64,000 nucleotides of DNA from Ruminococcus sp. GTDB taxonomy: Bacteria; Bacillota; Clostridia; Oscillospirales; Ruminococcaceae. The stretch spans positions 25,356-89,355 of the forward strand of contig NZ_JAILNU010000084.1 of assembly GCF_024691275.1 (NCBI RefSeq), written 5' to 3'. This document shows positions 1-8,997 of the stretch, piece after piece. Both the position numbers and the translations under genes were made by a program. The notes under the pieces were generated by a model. The model had not been told where the DNA came from and ran no database searches. It was given only the letters and a program-made list of their open reading frames with translations. Each line of letters opens with the position of its first letter. Position 1 is the first letter of the stretch.

Positions 1-1068
1 CTGCTGAAAACAGGAAATGATATTTATCCTCTTAATGATATGCTCCAGCTTTGTATGACTACTTCGGGCTCTACAGGAAGTCCTAAGCTGGTACGCTACA
101 AGAAGGGCAATCTTGAAGCTAATGCAAAGAACGTTGCGGCTGCTTTCGGCTGGACAGAGAATGAACGCGCTGTCTGCGACCTCGGTATGCAGTACACAAT
201 GGGTCTTAATGTTATAAATACCCACCTTTATGTCGGCGCTGTTCTTCTCCTTACCACTTATAACCTTATGAGCGGTGAGTTCTGGAAGTATGTCAGAGAG
301 GAAAAGGGTACCAACTTTACAGGTGTGCCTTTCAGCTATGAGATAATGAAAAGACTGCACTTCGAGAGAATGGATCTCCCTGATCTCCATACCCTCTCAC
401 AGGGCGGCGGCAAGCTTACAGATGCTCGCTTTGAGGAGCTTGCAAAGTATGCGGCTGATAACGGCAAGCGTTTCATCGCTTCATTCGGTACTACGGAAAC
501 TTCTGCCCGCCTCGCTTGTCTCCCTGCCGAGCTTGCACTGACAAAGACAGGCAGTATCGGACGCGCTATCCCTGAGGGTGAGCTTTTCCTCGTGAACGAA
601 AACGGAGATGTCCTTACCGACAAGGTCGCTGAAGGTGAGATGTGTTATAAAGGCCCTAACGTAACTATGGGTTATGCCGTTTGCAGGGAAGACCTCATGA
701 AGGGCGATGAGTTCGGCGGAGTTTACCGCACAGGCGACCTCGCAAGACGCGATGAGGACGGCTGCTATTATGTTACAGGAAGACTTTCAAGATTCCTCAA
801 GCTCCTCAGCTACAGAGTCAGCCTTGACCAGTGCGAAAGACTTATAGCGCAGGAGTTCGGCATAGAATGTGCCTGTGCAGGTACAGACAAGAGAATGAAC
901 ATCTATGTTACTGATGATTCCAAGCAGAAGGAGATAGTTGATTTTATAACTACTAAGACCGGTCTGTTCAAAAATCAGTTCAAGGTGATAAAAGTTCCTG
1001 AGATCATAAGAAATGATACAGGCAAAATAAGATATGCTATGATGGATCAGATGTACGGCGAGCTTTGA
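1..1068 (+). CDS. AMP-dependent synthetase/ligase, 5' truncated by window edge
   Basis: The C-terminal 355 residues of an adenylate-forming enzyme. The frame is open to base 1, so the true start lies upstream. The P-loop-like motif TTSGSTGSPKL (near base 60) binds ATP phosphates. Later GxTETS (FGTTETSAR) and YRTGD, the conserved Asp that holds ribose, are present, so the ATP-binding core is intact. Family members activate a carboxylate as acyl-AMP. The substrate cannot be read from sequence. The next genes, wecB and galE, make nucleotide sugars, which suggests a surface-glycan or acyl-modification locus rather than central fatty-acid metabolism (inference). Confidence 0.85.
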   Translation: MLKTGNDIYPLNDMLQLCMTTSGSTGSPKLVRYKKGNLEANAKNVAAAFGWTENERAVCDLGMQYTMGLNVINTHLYVGAVLLLTTYNLMSGEFWKYVREEKGTNFTGVPFSYEIMKRLHFERMDLPDLHTLSQGGGKLTDARFEELAKYAADNGKRFIASFGTTETSARLACLPAELALTKTGSIGRAIPEGELFLVNENGDVLTDKVAEGEMCYKGPNVTMGYAVCREDLMKGDEFGGVYRTGDLARRDEDGCYYVTGRLSRFLKLLSYRVSLDQCERLIAQEFGIECACAGTDKRMNIYVTDDSKQKEIVDFITTKTGLFKNQFKVIKVPEIIRNDTGKIRYAMMDQMYGEL

Positions 1069-1105
1069 TAAAGCAAGTAAATCCAATATTTATAGGAGTG
1101 GAAAG

Positions 1106-2230
1106 ATGAAAAAGGTAATGTTAGTTTTCGGAACACGGCCTGAGGCAATCAAAATGTGTCCGTTAGTAAACGAATTGAAAACAAGATCAGGTTTGCAGAC
1201 TGTTGTCTGCGTAACAGCTCAGCATCGCCAGATGCTCGACCAGGTGCTGAACACATTCGGTGTCGTTCCTGATTATGATCTTAATATCATGAAAAACCAG
1301 CAGACGCTGTTCGATATCACTACTAATATCCTCACTTCTATAAAGGAGATCCTCGAAAAGGAAAAGCCTGATGTAGTATTGGTTCACGGCGATACCTCCA
1401 CTACATTCGTAACAGCGCTTGCCTGCTTCTACCTTCAGATCCCTGTAGGTCACGTTGAAGCAGGTCTGAGAACATACAACATCTACAGCCCGTATCCAGA
1501 GGAATTCAACAGACAGGCTGTAGGTATCGTGAGCAAGTATAACTTCTCACCAACACAGCTCGCTGCCGATAACCTCCTCCGCGAGGGCAAGGATAAGTCA
1601 ACTATCTATATAACCGGTAATACCGTTATTGACGCTATGCAGCATACGGTAAGAGATGACTATACCCACCCCGAGCTCGACTGGGTAGGTGACGGTAAGC
1701 TCATATTCATTACTGCTCACCGCCGCGAGAACTTAGGTCAGCCAATGCATAATATGTTCCGCGCTATCAGACGTGTTCTCGATGAGCACCCTGAGTGCAA
1801 GGCTGTATACCCTATACACATGAACCCTGTTGTAAGAAAGGCTGCCGAGGAGGAACTGGGCGACTGCAAGCAGATCCATATTATAGAGCCTATCGAGGTG
1901 TTCGACTGCCATAACTTTGAGGCAAGATGCCACCTCTGCCTTACCGATTCGGGCGGAATCCAGGAGGAGTGCCCAAGCTACGGAAAGCCTGTTCTCGTTA
2001 TGCGCGATACTACCGAGCGTCCCGAGGGCGTTACAGCAGGTACTCTCAGACTTGTCGGCACAGACGAGGAGACTATATACAGGAACTTCAAGGAGCTTCT
2101 CGAAAATGAGGAGGAATATCAGAAGATGAGCAGAGCCTGCAATCCTTACGGTGACGGAAATGCTTGCAAGAGAATTGCTGATATCCTCGAAACAGGTACC
2201 TATGAGCCGTGGCACGGCAAGGAAAACTGA
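1106..2230 (+). CDS. wecB: UDP-N-acetylglucosamine 2-epimerase (non-hydrolysing)
   Basis: A 374-residue protein, the usual length for the bacterial non-hydrolysing enzyme. It interconverts UDP-GlcNAc and UDP-ManNAc in the cytoplasm and supplies ManNAc for cell-wall polymers or capsule. Seen in sequence: N-terminal FGTRPEAIKM, central VHGDTSTTF, GHVEAGLRT with the conserved Glu and His, HRRENLG, and the C-terminal UDP-binding LTDSGGIQEE. The start is an ATG with TAGGAG eight bases upstream. It begins 37 bases after the AMP-ligase and is probably cotranscribed with it and with galE, which follows after 85 bases. Confidence 0.96.
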   Translation: MKKVMLVFGTRPEAIKMCPLVNELKTRSGLQTVVCVTAQHRQMLDQVLNTFGVVPDYDLNIMKNQQTLFDITTNILTSIKEILEKEKPDVVLVHGDTSTTFVTALACFYLQIPVGHVEAGLRTYNIYSPYPEEFNRQAVGIVSKYNFSPTQLAADNLLREGKDKSTIYITGNTVIDAMQHTVRDDYTHPELDWVGDGKLIFITAHRRENLGQPMHNMFRAIRRVLDEHPECKAVYPIHMNPVVRKAAEEELGDCKQIHIIEPIEVFDCHNFEARCHLCLTDSGGIQEECPSYGKPVLVMRDTTERPEGVTAGTLRLVGTDEETIYRNFKELLENEEEYQKMSRACNPYGDGNACKRIADILETGTYEPWHGKEN

Positions 2231-2315
2231 CACTATGAGCTGAGATAAGATGCAGGGGCAAGATATTATTTCAGCATTACACATTATATACTTTTTATAA
2301 TAAGGAGAGATTGAT

Positions 2316-3335
2316 ATGTCAACAGTATTTTTAGCAGGCGGAGCAGGATATATAGGCTCACATACAGCAGTGGAGCTTCTCAATGCAGGATATGACGTTG
2401 TTGTTGCCGATAACTATTCTAACAGTTCACCTGAGGCTATCAGGAGAGTTGAAAAGATCACCGGCAAAAAGGTAAAGCTCTATGAGCTCGATATAAAGGA
2501 CAACGCAAAGCTTGCAGAGGTCTTTAAGGAGAATAAGATAGACGCTGTTATTCACTTTGCAGGTCTTAAAGCTGTTGGCGAATCCGTTCAGAAGCCTGTT
2601 TTGTACTACCGCAATAATATTGATACAACTTTGTCTTTGCTTGAGACTATGAACGAGTTCGGTGTCAAGAATATCATTTTCTCTTCAAGCGCTACAGTCT
2701 ACGGTGAGGAGAATCCTGTGCCGTACTTCGAGACTATGAAGCGCGGCGCTTGCACAAATCCTTACGGCTGGACAAAATCTATGATGGAGCAGATCTTTGA
2801 GGACGCTGCAAAGGCTGATAAGGAGCTCTCCGTAATACTTCTCCGTTACTTCAATCCTATCGGCGCTCATGAGTCGGGTATGATCGGAGAAGATCCGCAG
2901 GGCATACCAAATAACCTTATGCCGTATGTCTCACAGGTAGCTGTCGGCAAGCGCGAGTGCCTTACTATCTTCGGCAACGACTATCCTACACCTGACGGAA
3001 CCTGCACACGCGATTATATCCATGTTGTTGATCTGGCAAAGGGTCACGTAAAGGCTATCGACTATATCCTCGCCAATAACTGCGTTGAGATATTCAACCT
3101 CGGAACAGGTACTCCTTACAGCGTAACGGAGATTGTTGATACTTTTGAAAAGGTGAACAATATCAAGGTCAATCATGTGTACGGAGCAAGACGTGCGGGC
3201 GACCTTGCAGAGTGCTATGCAAATGCGGACAAGGCTCTTAAAGTGCTTGGCTGGAAGACCGAAAAGACACTTGAGGATATGTGCCGCGATACATGGAACT
3301 GGCAGAAAAATAATCCTGACGGATACAATAAGTAA
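2316..3335 (+). CDS. galE: UDP-glucose 4-epimerase
   Basis: A 339-residue extended short-chain dehydrogenase that interconverts UDP-glucose and UDP-galactose with tightly bound NAD. The N-terminal Rossmann motif is GGAGYIGSHT. The catalytic region has SSSATVYG (Ser/Thr) and NPYGWTK, the Tyr-x3-Lys pair in its usual GalE position. RYFNPIGAH and the C-terminal RRAGDLAECYA also match GalE. The ATG start is preceded by AAGGAGAG. It ends the cluster: an intrinsic terminator starts six bases after the stop. Likely role: UDP-galactose supply for surface glycans or galactose catabolism. Confidence 0.97.
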   Translation: MSTVFLAGGAGYIGSHTAVELLNAGYDVVVADNYSNSSPEAIRRVEKITGKKVKLYELDIKDNAKLAEVFKENKIDAVIHFAGLKAVGESVQKPVLYYRNNIDTTLSLLETMNEFGVKNIIFSSSATVYGEENPVPYFETMKRGACTNPYGWTKSMMEQIFEDAAKADKELSVILLRYFNPIGAHESGMIGEDPQGIPNNLMPYVSQVAVGKRECLTIFGNDYPTPDGTCTRDYIHVVDLAKGHVKAIDYILANNCVEIFNLGTGTPYSVTEIVDTFEKVNNIKVNHVYGARRAGDLAECYANADKALKVLGWKTEKTLEDMCRDTWNWQKNNPDGYNK

Positions 3336-3340
3336 TGATG

Positions 3341-3368
3341 AACTCGGGGCTGGTCCCCGAGTTTTTTG
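3341..3368 (+). terminator. Intrinsic terminator after galE
   Basis: Stem AACTCGGGG / CCCCGAGTT around a short GCTGGT loop, followed by TTTTTT. It closes the wecB-galE unit. Confidence 0.9.
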
Positions 3369-3652
3369 TTTGACAGCGTATCTTTTGAAGTTACTGCGAT
3401 AATATGCGGTGGGGAACGCTCGGAACAGCGGACGTGGACATTGCAGGAAGTATTTGTTGAAATTTAATTGAATGAAGTCATAATTTAAGCCCGACAAATG
3501 TTGTTAAGTAAAACATTTTGCATCAGTTTGACAAGCCGTTAACAGCTATAAACCAAGTAACAAAGGGGAGTATGGCTTGCTTTTTGTCTAATTCATACAA
3601 GTGATAGCTTTGTGAAAGTGCTCGTTTTGTGAGGAAAATTACACATAAATAA

Positions 3653-3681
3653 TTGACAAATTTGTGCTTTTATGCTATAAT
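3653..3681 (+). promoter_or_regulatory. Consensus housekeeping promoter for the giant surface protein
   Basis: TTGACA (3653-3658), 17-base spacer, TATAAT (3676-3681). A perfect vegetative promoter, placing transcription start near 3688 and leaving a leader of about 140 bases. The preceding stretch 3369-3652 shows nothing recognisable. Confidence 0.9.
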
Positions 3682-3687
3682 GTGGAA

Positions 3688-3828
3688 GCATAGTGGAATA
3701 TTATGCGTTGAGTTATTCCACTGTGTATCTTTGCTCTGAATTTTTTACGGAGCATGGGGTATTTTATGAGATGGTGTTCATATGGAGGGCATACCATTTT
3801 GAACGCAAAATGAAAGGAAAGAGTGCTA
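3688..3828 (+). promoter_or_regulatory. Structured 5' leader of the giant surface protein gene
   Basis: Three hairpins can be read. AGTGGAATA/TATTCCACT lies at 3692-3722, GCTCTG/CGGAGC at 3733-3753 (one G-U pair), and CATTTTG-AACG-CAAAATG at 3795-3812. The third ends directly before the ribosome site AAAGGA (3813-3818), so it could affect translation. No riboswitch family is recognised. Confidence 0.5.
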
Positions 3829-6800
3829 ATGAAGGGATTACTCAAACGTATTACCGCAGCAGCCTCAGCTTTGACTCTTATGGTCACAACTCAGATCAAT
3901 ATTATTCCTTGGTCTGATGTTAATGCTGCTGATGGAGACGGCGGTAAAAAGGTTCTTCTGATCGAAGACAACCAACCATGGAATTCGAGGGCAAATACAG
4001 ATATGCTCGCAAAGATCGGAATTGATTACCAGAAGGTGACTACAAACCAGTTCCTTGATGTGAAGCTTGAGGATTATGCTGTTGTTATCTTTGCAAACGA
4101 TCAGGCGTTCAGTACCTATAACAATTACCTTGACTTTAAACAGTATATGGAGACGTATGCTTCACTGGGCGGTGTTATAGTATTCGGTGCCTGCGATCAG
4201 GGCTGGGCAAGCGGCAGCCTTACAGGCGATCTTCCGGGCGATGTAAAGAAAATCAACAAATATACTTACTATAACTACGTTGCTGACATGAATCACCCTA
4301 TCATTCAGGCTGCACTTTCCGACGGTGACGGTGCTGCTGTTGAAGGTAAACAGAACCAATTATGGTACAGCAACTATTGCAGCCATACCGAATTCGATGA
4401 ATCGACCCTTCCCGCAGGTGCTAACGTTATCGTTCGTTCAAGTGATACCGACAGACCTACCTTCGTCGAGTATCCTCTCGGCAACGGACGTGTCATTGCA
4501 TCCGGTCTTACTACTGAGTATGCTTATGCTCATAAGACAAATAACTATTCACATAAGATCTTCGATGATATTTACCTCTATGCGCTGAGAGTCAGCGACT
4601 TTGACAAGGATGATGCTGCTCAGCTTGCTGCGTATCGTGCTAATGTAAATAAGCATCATATCCTTATATGCGATTCTGCTACTAAGAAACCCGTCAAAAA
4701 CGCAAAAGTGGATATCAACGGCAATACGATCGTTACAGATGATACGGGGCTTATAAACATAGACGGCGGAATTAAGGTAAGATTGAAAGTTACTGCTGAC
4801 GGATACCTCACTTCTACAGCTGAGTATACGGCAGCTAAAAGAAAAACACGTATAATCTACCTGAAGACCGATACTTCCGACGGAAAGCCATACCCGCTCA
4901 TGGCAACTGAAACAAGCTCGGGAAAAGACCTGTTCACAAGAGCTGTTTCATTTACAGAGGGCGATAATGATTCATGCAGGATCAAGGTCGAGGCTGAGTG
5001 GAACGGTCATGAAGCAGGTACATATGAGATCTTACAGTATGGTACAGGCGGAAGAAGACTGACAAGCTCTACAGGTTCATTCTTCTTATACCCTGGAAAA
5101 GACCTGACTCCTGAAAAGGACGTATACCTTGTTCTCAGAAGCAAGGACGGTACTTTGTCAGAAAAGAAAAAGCTTCAGATAAGAATTGTTGCCAAGGAAA
5201 AAGCTCCTGATATCGACCTCAGTCAGTTTAATAACAACTTTAAGTTTACAGAGGACAAGAGTGCCGAAACAGGAAGCGAAGATGTTGAAAATATTGTCGG
5301 AGATAATTTCCAGTTCAAGAATCCTGTTGTTCCTGTAGCTATCCAGAGCGAAAGAAATGATGATGAAGGTACTTGCACAGTTAAGTTCATGATAGGTATT
5401 GACGGTCCAACAGCGGATAAATCAAAAGGTATTGCGGATTACTTTAAGAATTCGTTTGCTGATGCTCTTGAAAAGGTTGAAGATGCTGATAAGCTTATAA
5501 ACGGTCTTTGCGATAAGATCAATTCAACAGGAAAACTTTTCCAGACAGGTTCTCTCGGGCCTCAGCTTGAGCCAACTATCCAACTCCTCGGTTATTATGA
5601 AATGACCTATGATGCAAATGGAAATGTTGTATCAAGAGGCGGCGGAATTGCTGTTACTTTAGGCTGTGAAGCTTCATATACACAGCAATTCCTTATAGCT
5701 GTTATTCCGATCTATCTTACAATCAAAGGCGGAGTTGCTTTTGATGCAAATATGGGTATGAATTACCTTGTGAATGAAGGCAAAGCTGCATACAGCGGTG
5801 AAGCAAGCATAACAGTATCACTTTCTGTCAGTGCAGGCGTAGGTATCAATGGCATCGTGTCAGTAGGTGCAGGCGGCGGATTTGAGTTCAAGATCGGTGT
5901 TGCTCCTCGATTTACAGGTGCGATAACACTCAGAGCTTTCATTGAAGCATATCTGCTGTTTGTTATTGATTACTCATATGACTTCGCAAAGAAAACATGG
6001 AATCTTTGGGATAAATCTTATTTTGCACCTGGTATGCCGATGAACGCTCCGGATGCAAATACAGAAATGGGATATATAGATCAGGGCTACCTTAATAATG
6101 TGTCGGCATGGAACGGAAATGTTCAGCCGGGTGCGGTTATCCTTAAAACAGGCGTACTGCCGAGTACTATCCCGCAGATAATCGAAGCAGGCGGCAATAA
6201 GGTAATGGTATGGCAGGATACTGTTTCAGATGCATCTCTTATTAACAGCACAAGACTCTGGGCTTCATATTTCAACAACGGTGCATGGTCTGATCCTGTA
6301 CTGGTAACTGAGACAGAAGGCGCTGACCTCTTTGCAGAGCTTTCCAAAAACGACGATGATATCTTCCTTGTATGGCAGAAGCAGAACGAGATCATTGACA
6401 GTGATGATATTACAGAGGCTGCTGAAAAGGCAATGGCTTCAACAGATATCTTTGCTGCTAAATGGAACGGCACAGGCTTCGACAGCCTCGGCTGCGTTAT
6501 AGACGATGAAACACTTGATATGCTCCCTGTACTTGCTTTCGACGGCGATAAGATCACAGCTGTATGGGCTAAGAGCGAAGGAAATGTTCTCAGCGGCGCA
6601 GGCAGCGATATTATGGCAGCTGATTATGCTGACGGCAAGTGGGGCACACCTTATAAGCTTTCATCTACAGATGATTATGTTCCCGAGCTGGCAGCAGCTT
6701 ATATCGGCGGTGAGCTCCATGCTGCATATTTATCACAGAAAATGACTGAGGAAGCTGCTCCTGAAGTTCATATGGTAATCGGCGGAGCTGATAAGATCAT

Positions 6801-8064
6801 CTCTGACGGCAATACTATCACAGGCATCAGATTTGCTGACGGCAAACTCTACGGCGCATCAAACGGCAAGCTTTACAGCTGTGCAGCTGATGATGCAGTC
6901 ATGAGTGCTGAGGCAGGCAAGCTTGCTACTCTTTCTCCTTCATTCGTTCTTTCAGATGACGGAACAGAGATGCTCTTCTCTGACGGAAATAAGTTCTATG
7001 TTTCAGTAAACAGAAACGGTGCTTGGAGCAGAGAGATGGAAGTTGCTGTTCCTGAAGGATTTACTGTAGATAATTACAGCGGCTCATATGAGGACGGAAA
7101 GTATTCTATCGTAATGAACGGCAAAAATGAAAACAATGAGGCTTCTCTTGTATACATCGAAGCAGAGTTCGTTGAAAAACTCACTGTTGATTATGCTGAT
7201 ATTCTCACAGATTATGAGACAGGTGAGCAGAAGATCATCTTCAAGGTGACAAATAATGAAAAGACTCCGATAACATCTGTAAATGCAGAGCTTTCTAATG
7301 AATCGGGCAGCCTTTTAAGCGTAAACGGTATAAGCGCTCAGCTTGAACCAGGTCAGTCAGCTGTATTCACATATCCTGTAAATTCAGAGGGTATCAGCGA
7401 CATAACTGATTATGATCTGAAGGTTACTGACGGCAGATTTACCGATTCAAAGACTGTTACTCTCGGCAAGCCTGATCTTGCACTCAGCGTTGAGTCATAC
7501 TACCTCGACGATCAGGTCGTTCTTGCAATAACAGGTTCTAACCTTACAAAAACACCTGCACAGGCTGCTATAAAGATCCGTGAGGACAGCGAAGACGGAA
7601 TCGCTCTTGATATGAAAAATGCAGGAGTTATCACAAATGATGAGGACTATATCCTCCTTGAGCAGATAAACCTCAATGATATCGAGTTCAATGAGGACGG
7701 CGTAAAGTATTTCTTCATCAATATCGAGTCACTCAGCAATGAGCTCACTATGGGCAATAATAAAGCTATAGTTGCTGTTTATAAGTCTGAAGCGCCTGAG
7801 GATACTGATGACAGTAAGCTTGAGACAAAAGACGTTACTGCTCCCGAAGAAGAAAATAACGGCGGCTCAGAAGCAGCAACTACTACGACGACTACTACAA
7901 CTACTACAACTACCACTACGACCACAACTACTGCAAAGAAAGATGATACAAATTCACCAAAGTCAGGCGACGATGGCGTTAAGACTGTATCAGCAGTTCT
8001 CGCAGCAGCATTTGCAATCGTTGGTATCTGCTTAATGACAAGAAAAAAATACGAAGATGAATAA
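3829..8064 (+). CDS. Giant secreted surface protein with Thr linker and wall-anchor-like tail
   Basis: A 1411-residue exported protein. The ATG at 3829 fits the ribosome site better than the in-frame GTG at 3823. Residues 1-33 form a signal peptide. Residues 40-250 look like a glutamine-amidotransferase-like fold (VLLIEDNQPWN, GGVIVFGACD). A carboxypeptidase-regulatory-like beta domain follows, then Gly-rich beta regions, propeller-like repeats (VMVWQDT, IFLVWQKQ) and a CARDB-like domain near residue 1120. The C-terminus has an uninterrupted Thr tract, then SPKSGD, a hydrophobic helix and the charged tail RKKYEDE, arranged like a sortase signal although not LPxTG. No catalytic site is recognised. 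Function is unknown; adhesion or a structural role at the cell surface is possible. Confidence 0.75.
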   Translation: MKGLLKRITAAASALTLMVTTQINIIPWSDVNAADGDGGKKVLLIEDNQPWNSRANTDMLAKIGIDYQKVTTNQFLDVKLEDYAVVIFANDQAFSTYNNYLDFKQYMETYASLGGVIVFGACDQGWASGSLTGDLPGDVKKINKYTYYNYVADMNHPIIQAALSDGDGAAVEGKQNQLWYSNYCSHTEFDESTLPAGANVIVRSSDTDRPTFVEYPLGNGRVIASGLTTEYAYAHKTNNYSHKIFDDIYLYALRVSDFDKDDAAQLAAYRANVNKHHILICDSATKKPVKNAKVDINGNTIVTDDTGLINIDGGIKVRLKVTADGYLTSTAEYTAAKRKTRIIYLKTDTSDGKPYPLMATETSSGKDLFTRAVSFTEGDNDSCRIKVEAEWNGHEAGTYEILQYGTGGRRLTSSTGSFFLYPGKDLTPEKDVYLVLRSKDGTLSEKKKLQIRIVAKEKAPDIDLSQFNNNFKFTEDKSAETGSEDVENIVGDNFQFKNPVVPVAIQSERNDDEGTCTVKFMIGIDGPTADKSKGIADYFKNSFADALEKVEDADKLINGLCDKINSTGKLFQTGSLGPQLEPTIQLLGYYEMTYDANGNVVSRGGGIAVTLGCEASYTQQFLIAVIPIYLTIKGGVAFDANMGMNYLVNEGKAAYSGEASITVSLSVSAGVGINGIVSVGAGGGFEFKIGVAPRFTGAITLRAFIEAYLLFVIDYSYDFAKKTWNLWDKSYFAPGMPMNAPDANTEMGYIDQGYLNNVSAWNGNVQPGAVILKTGVLPSTIPQIIEAGGNKVMVWQDTVSDASLINSTRLWASYFNNGAWSDPVLVTETEGADLFAELSKNDDDIFLVWQKQNEIIDSDDITEAAEKAMASTDIFAAKWNGTGFDSLGCVIDDETLDMLPVLAFDGDKITAVWAKSEGNVLSGAGSDIMAADYADGKWGTPYKLSSTDDYVPELAAAYIGGELHAAYLSQKMTEEAAPEVHMVIGGADKIISDGNTITGIRFADGKLYGASNGKLYSCAADDAVMSAEAGKLATLSPSFVLSDDGTEMLFSDGNKFYVSVNRNGAWSREMEVAVPEGFTVDNYSGSYEDGKYSIVMNGKNENNEASLVYIEAEFVEKLTVDYADILTDYETGEQKIIFKVTNNEKTPITSVNAELSNESGSLLSVNGISAQLEPGQSAVFTYPVNSEGISDITDYDLKVTDGRFTDSKTVTLGKPDLALSVESYYLDDQVVLAITGSNLTKTPAQAAIKIREDSEDGIALDMKNAGVITNDEDYILLEQINLNDIEFNEDGVKYFFINIESLSNELTMGNNKAIVAVYKSEAPEDTDDSKLETKDVTAPEEENNGGSEAATTTTTTTTTTTTTTTTTTAKKDDTNSPKSGDDGVKTVSAVLAAAFAIVGICLMTRKKYEDE

Positions 8065-8091
8065 TGCTTATTGCTGACATAAGTAAATATG

Positions 8092-8121
8092 GCGATGCCG
8101 CACGTTAATGTGCGGTATCGC
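8092..8121 (+). other. Strong hairpin between surface protein and DUF3592-like gene
   Basis: Twelve-base-pair stem GCGATGCCGCAC / GTGCGGTATCGC (one G-U pair) with a six-base loop. No T-run follows, so it is not a classic terminator. It may protect the upstream mRNA 3' end or set differential expression. Confidence 0.6.
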
Positions 8122-8140
8122 AGATAAAACTGGAGTAATT

Positions 8141-8797
8141 ATGAAAAAAGTAGCACCGATCGGGTATTCAAAAACAAGTGTTGGAACAGGTTTTTCAATA
8201 TTTATCATAATCATAGCAATAGTTATTATGACTTTGCTGGTCAAGGGCGGCGCATCTGCATCTGATGCAAAATACCTTGTCATAGGCGGAGTTGTACTGG
8301 CAGCTTTTTTCGGTTTATCTGATCTTACAACAAACTTGAAAAATCAGAAGAAAATATCTCATATGAATGATATGCTTGAGTGTCCTGCTGTCAAGGGAGA
8401 GATCAAGGAGATCAAACGCTTTGGCCATGTTCTGGGGAAAGAGATCGAAGTGCAGGATAATAAAAGATACAATCATTATGTTTATCGTATAATCGCAGCT
8501 TTTCATGATTCTGAGAGCGATAGTGAGAAAATGGTAACATCTGAGCCCTATGCCCGTGATCCGCGAGCTTTTATAAGCGGTAACAGCGTCAGTGTACATT
8601 ATTCTCCTGACGGCGAATACTGGATAGAACCCGGTGAATGGTATGACGGTACGAATGATGACGGAAATACGAGCAAAAAGGTTCGCGCTCTCAGATTTTC
8701 CGAAAGGCATGGTGCTCTTGTTACGTTTATAACTATGGCGGTTTCAATACTTACACTGGTTATAGCATATTTTATCGTAACAAATATTTTTAGCTGA
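8141..8797 (+). CDS. DUF3592-like membrane protein
   Basis: A 218-residue protein with two N-terminal membrane helices (SIFIIIIAIVIMTLL and YLVIGGVVLAAFF) and one at the C-terminus. Between them lies a soluble beta-rich part with the pattern GEIKEIK...NHYVYRI...NSVSVHYSPDGEYW. This resembles DUF3592, a family of unknown function common in gut Firmicutes. ATG 8141, with GGAG five bases upstream, is preferred to ATG 8108, which lies in a hairpin loop. It probably shares the transcript of the surface protein. Function unknown. Confidence 0.65.
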   Translation: MKKVAPIGYSKTSVGTGFSIFIIIIAIVIMTLLVKGGASASDAKYLVIGGVVLAAFFGLSDLTTNLKNQKKISHMNDMLECPAVKGEIKEIKRFGHVLGKEIEVQDNKRYNHYVYRIIAAFHDSESDSEKMVTSEPYARDPRAFISGNSVSVHYSPDGEYWIEPGEWYDGTNDDGNTSKKVRALRFSERHGALVTFITMAVSILTLVIAYFIVTNIFS

Positions 8798-8823
8798 TTA
8801 CTCTCTGATAATCGCATAAAGAT

Positions 8824-8860
8824 CAAAGCTGCTCCGTTTGGTACGGGGCAGCTTTTCTTT
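8824..8860 (+). terminator. Intrinsic terminator after the DUF3592-like gene
   Basis: Stem AAAGCTGCTCC / GGGGCAGCTTT with a T-rich tail (TTTTCTTT). Confidence 0.8.
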
Positions 8861-8910
8861 GTGGAGAAGGATTTTACAATTAGGATATTTTTGTAGTTTT
8901 ACTAAAACTA

Positions 8911-8939
8911 TTGACTAATTTGGAATAATATGGTATAAT
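8911..8939 (+). promoter_or_regulatory. Promoter of membrane diguanylate cyclase
   Basis: TTGACT (8911-8916), 17-base spacer, TATAAT (8934-8939). Confidence 0.85.
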
Positions 8940-8997
8940 ATGTATGGTTTTATAGATCCGCTTTTGAATTGTGGGGGAACAAAAGTGAGGTGAAAGA

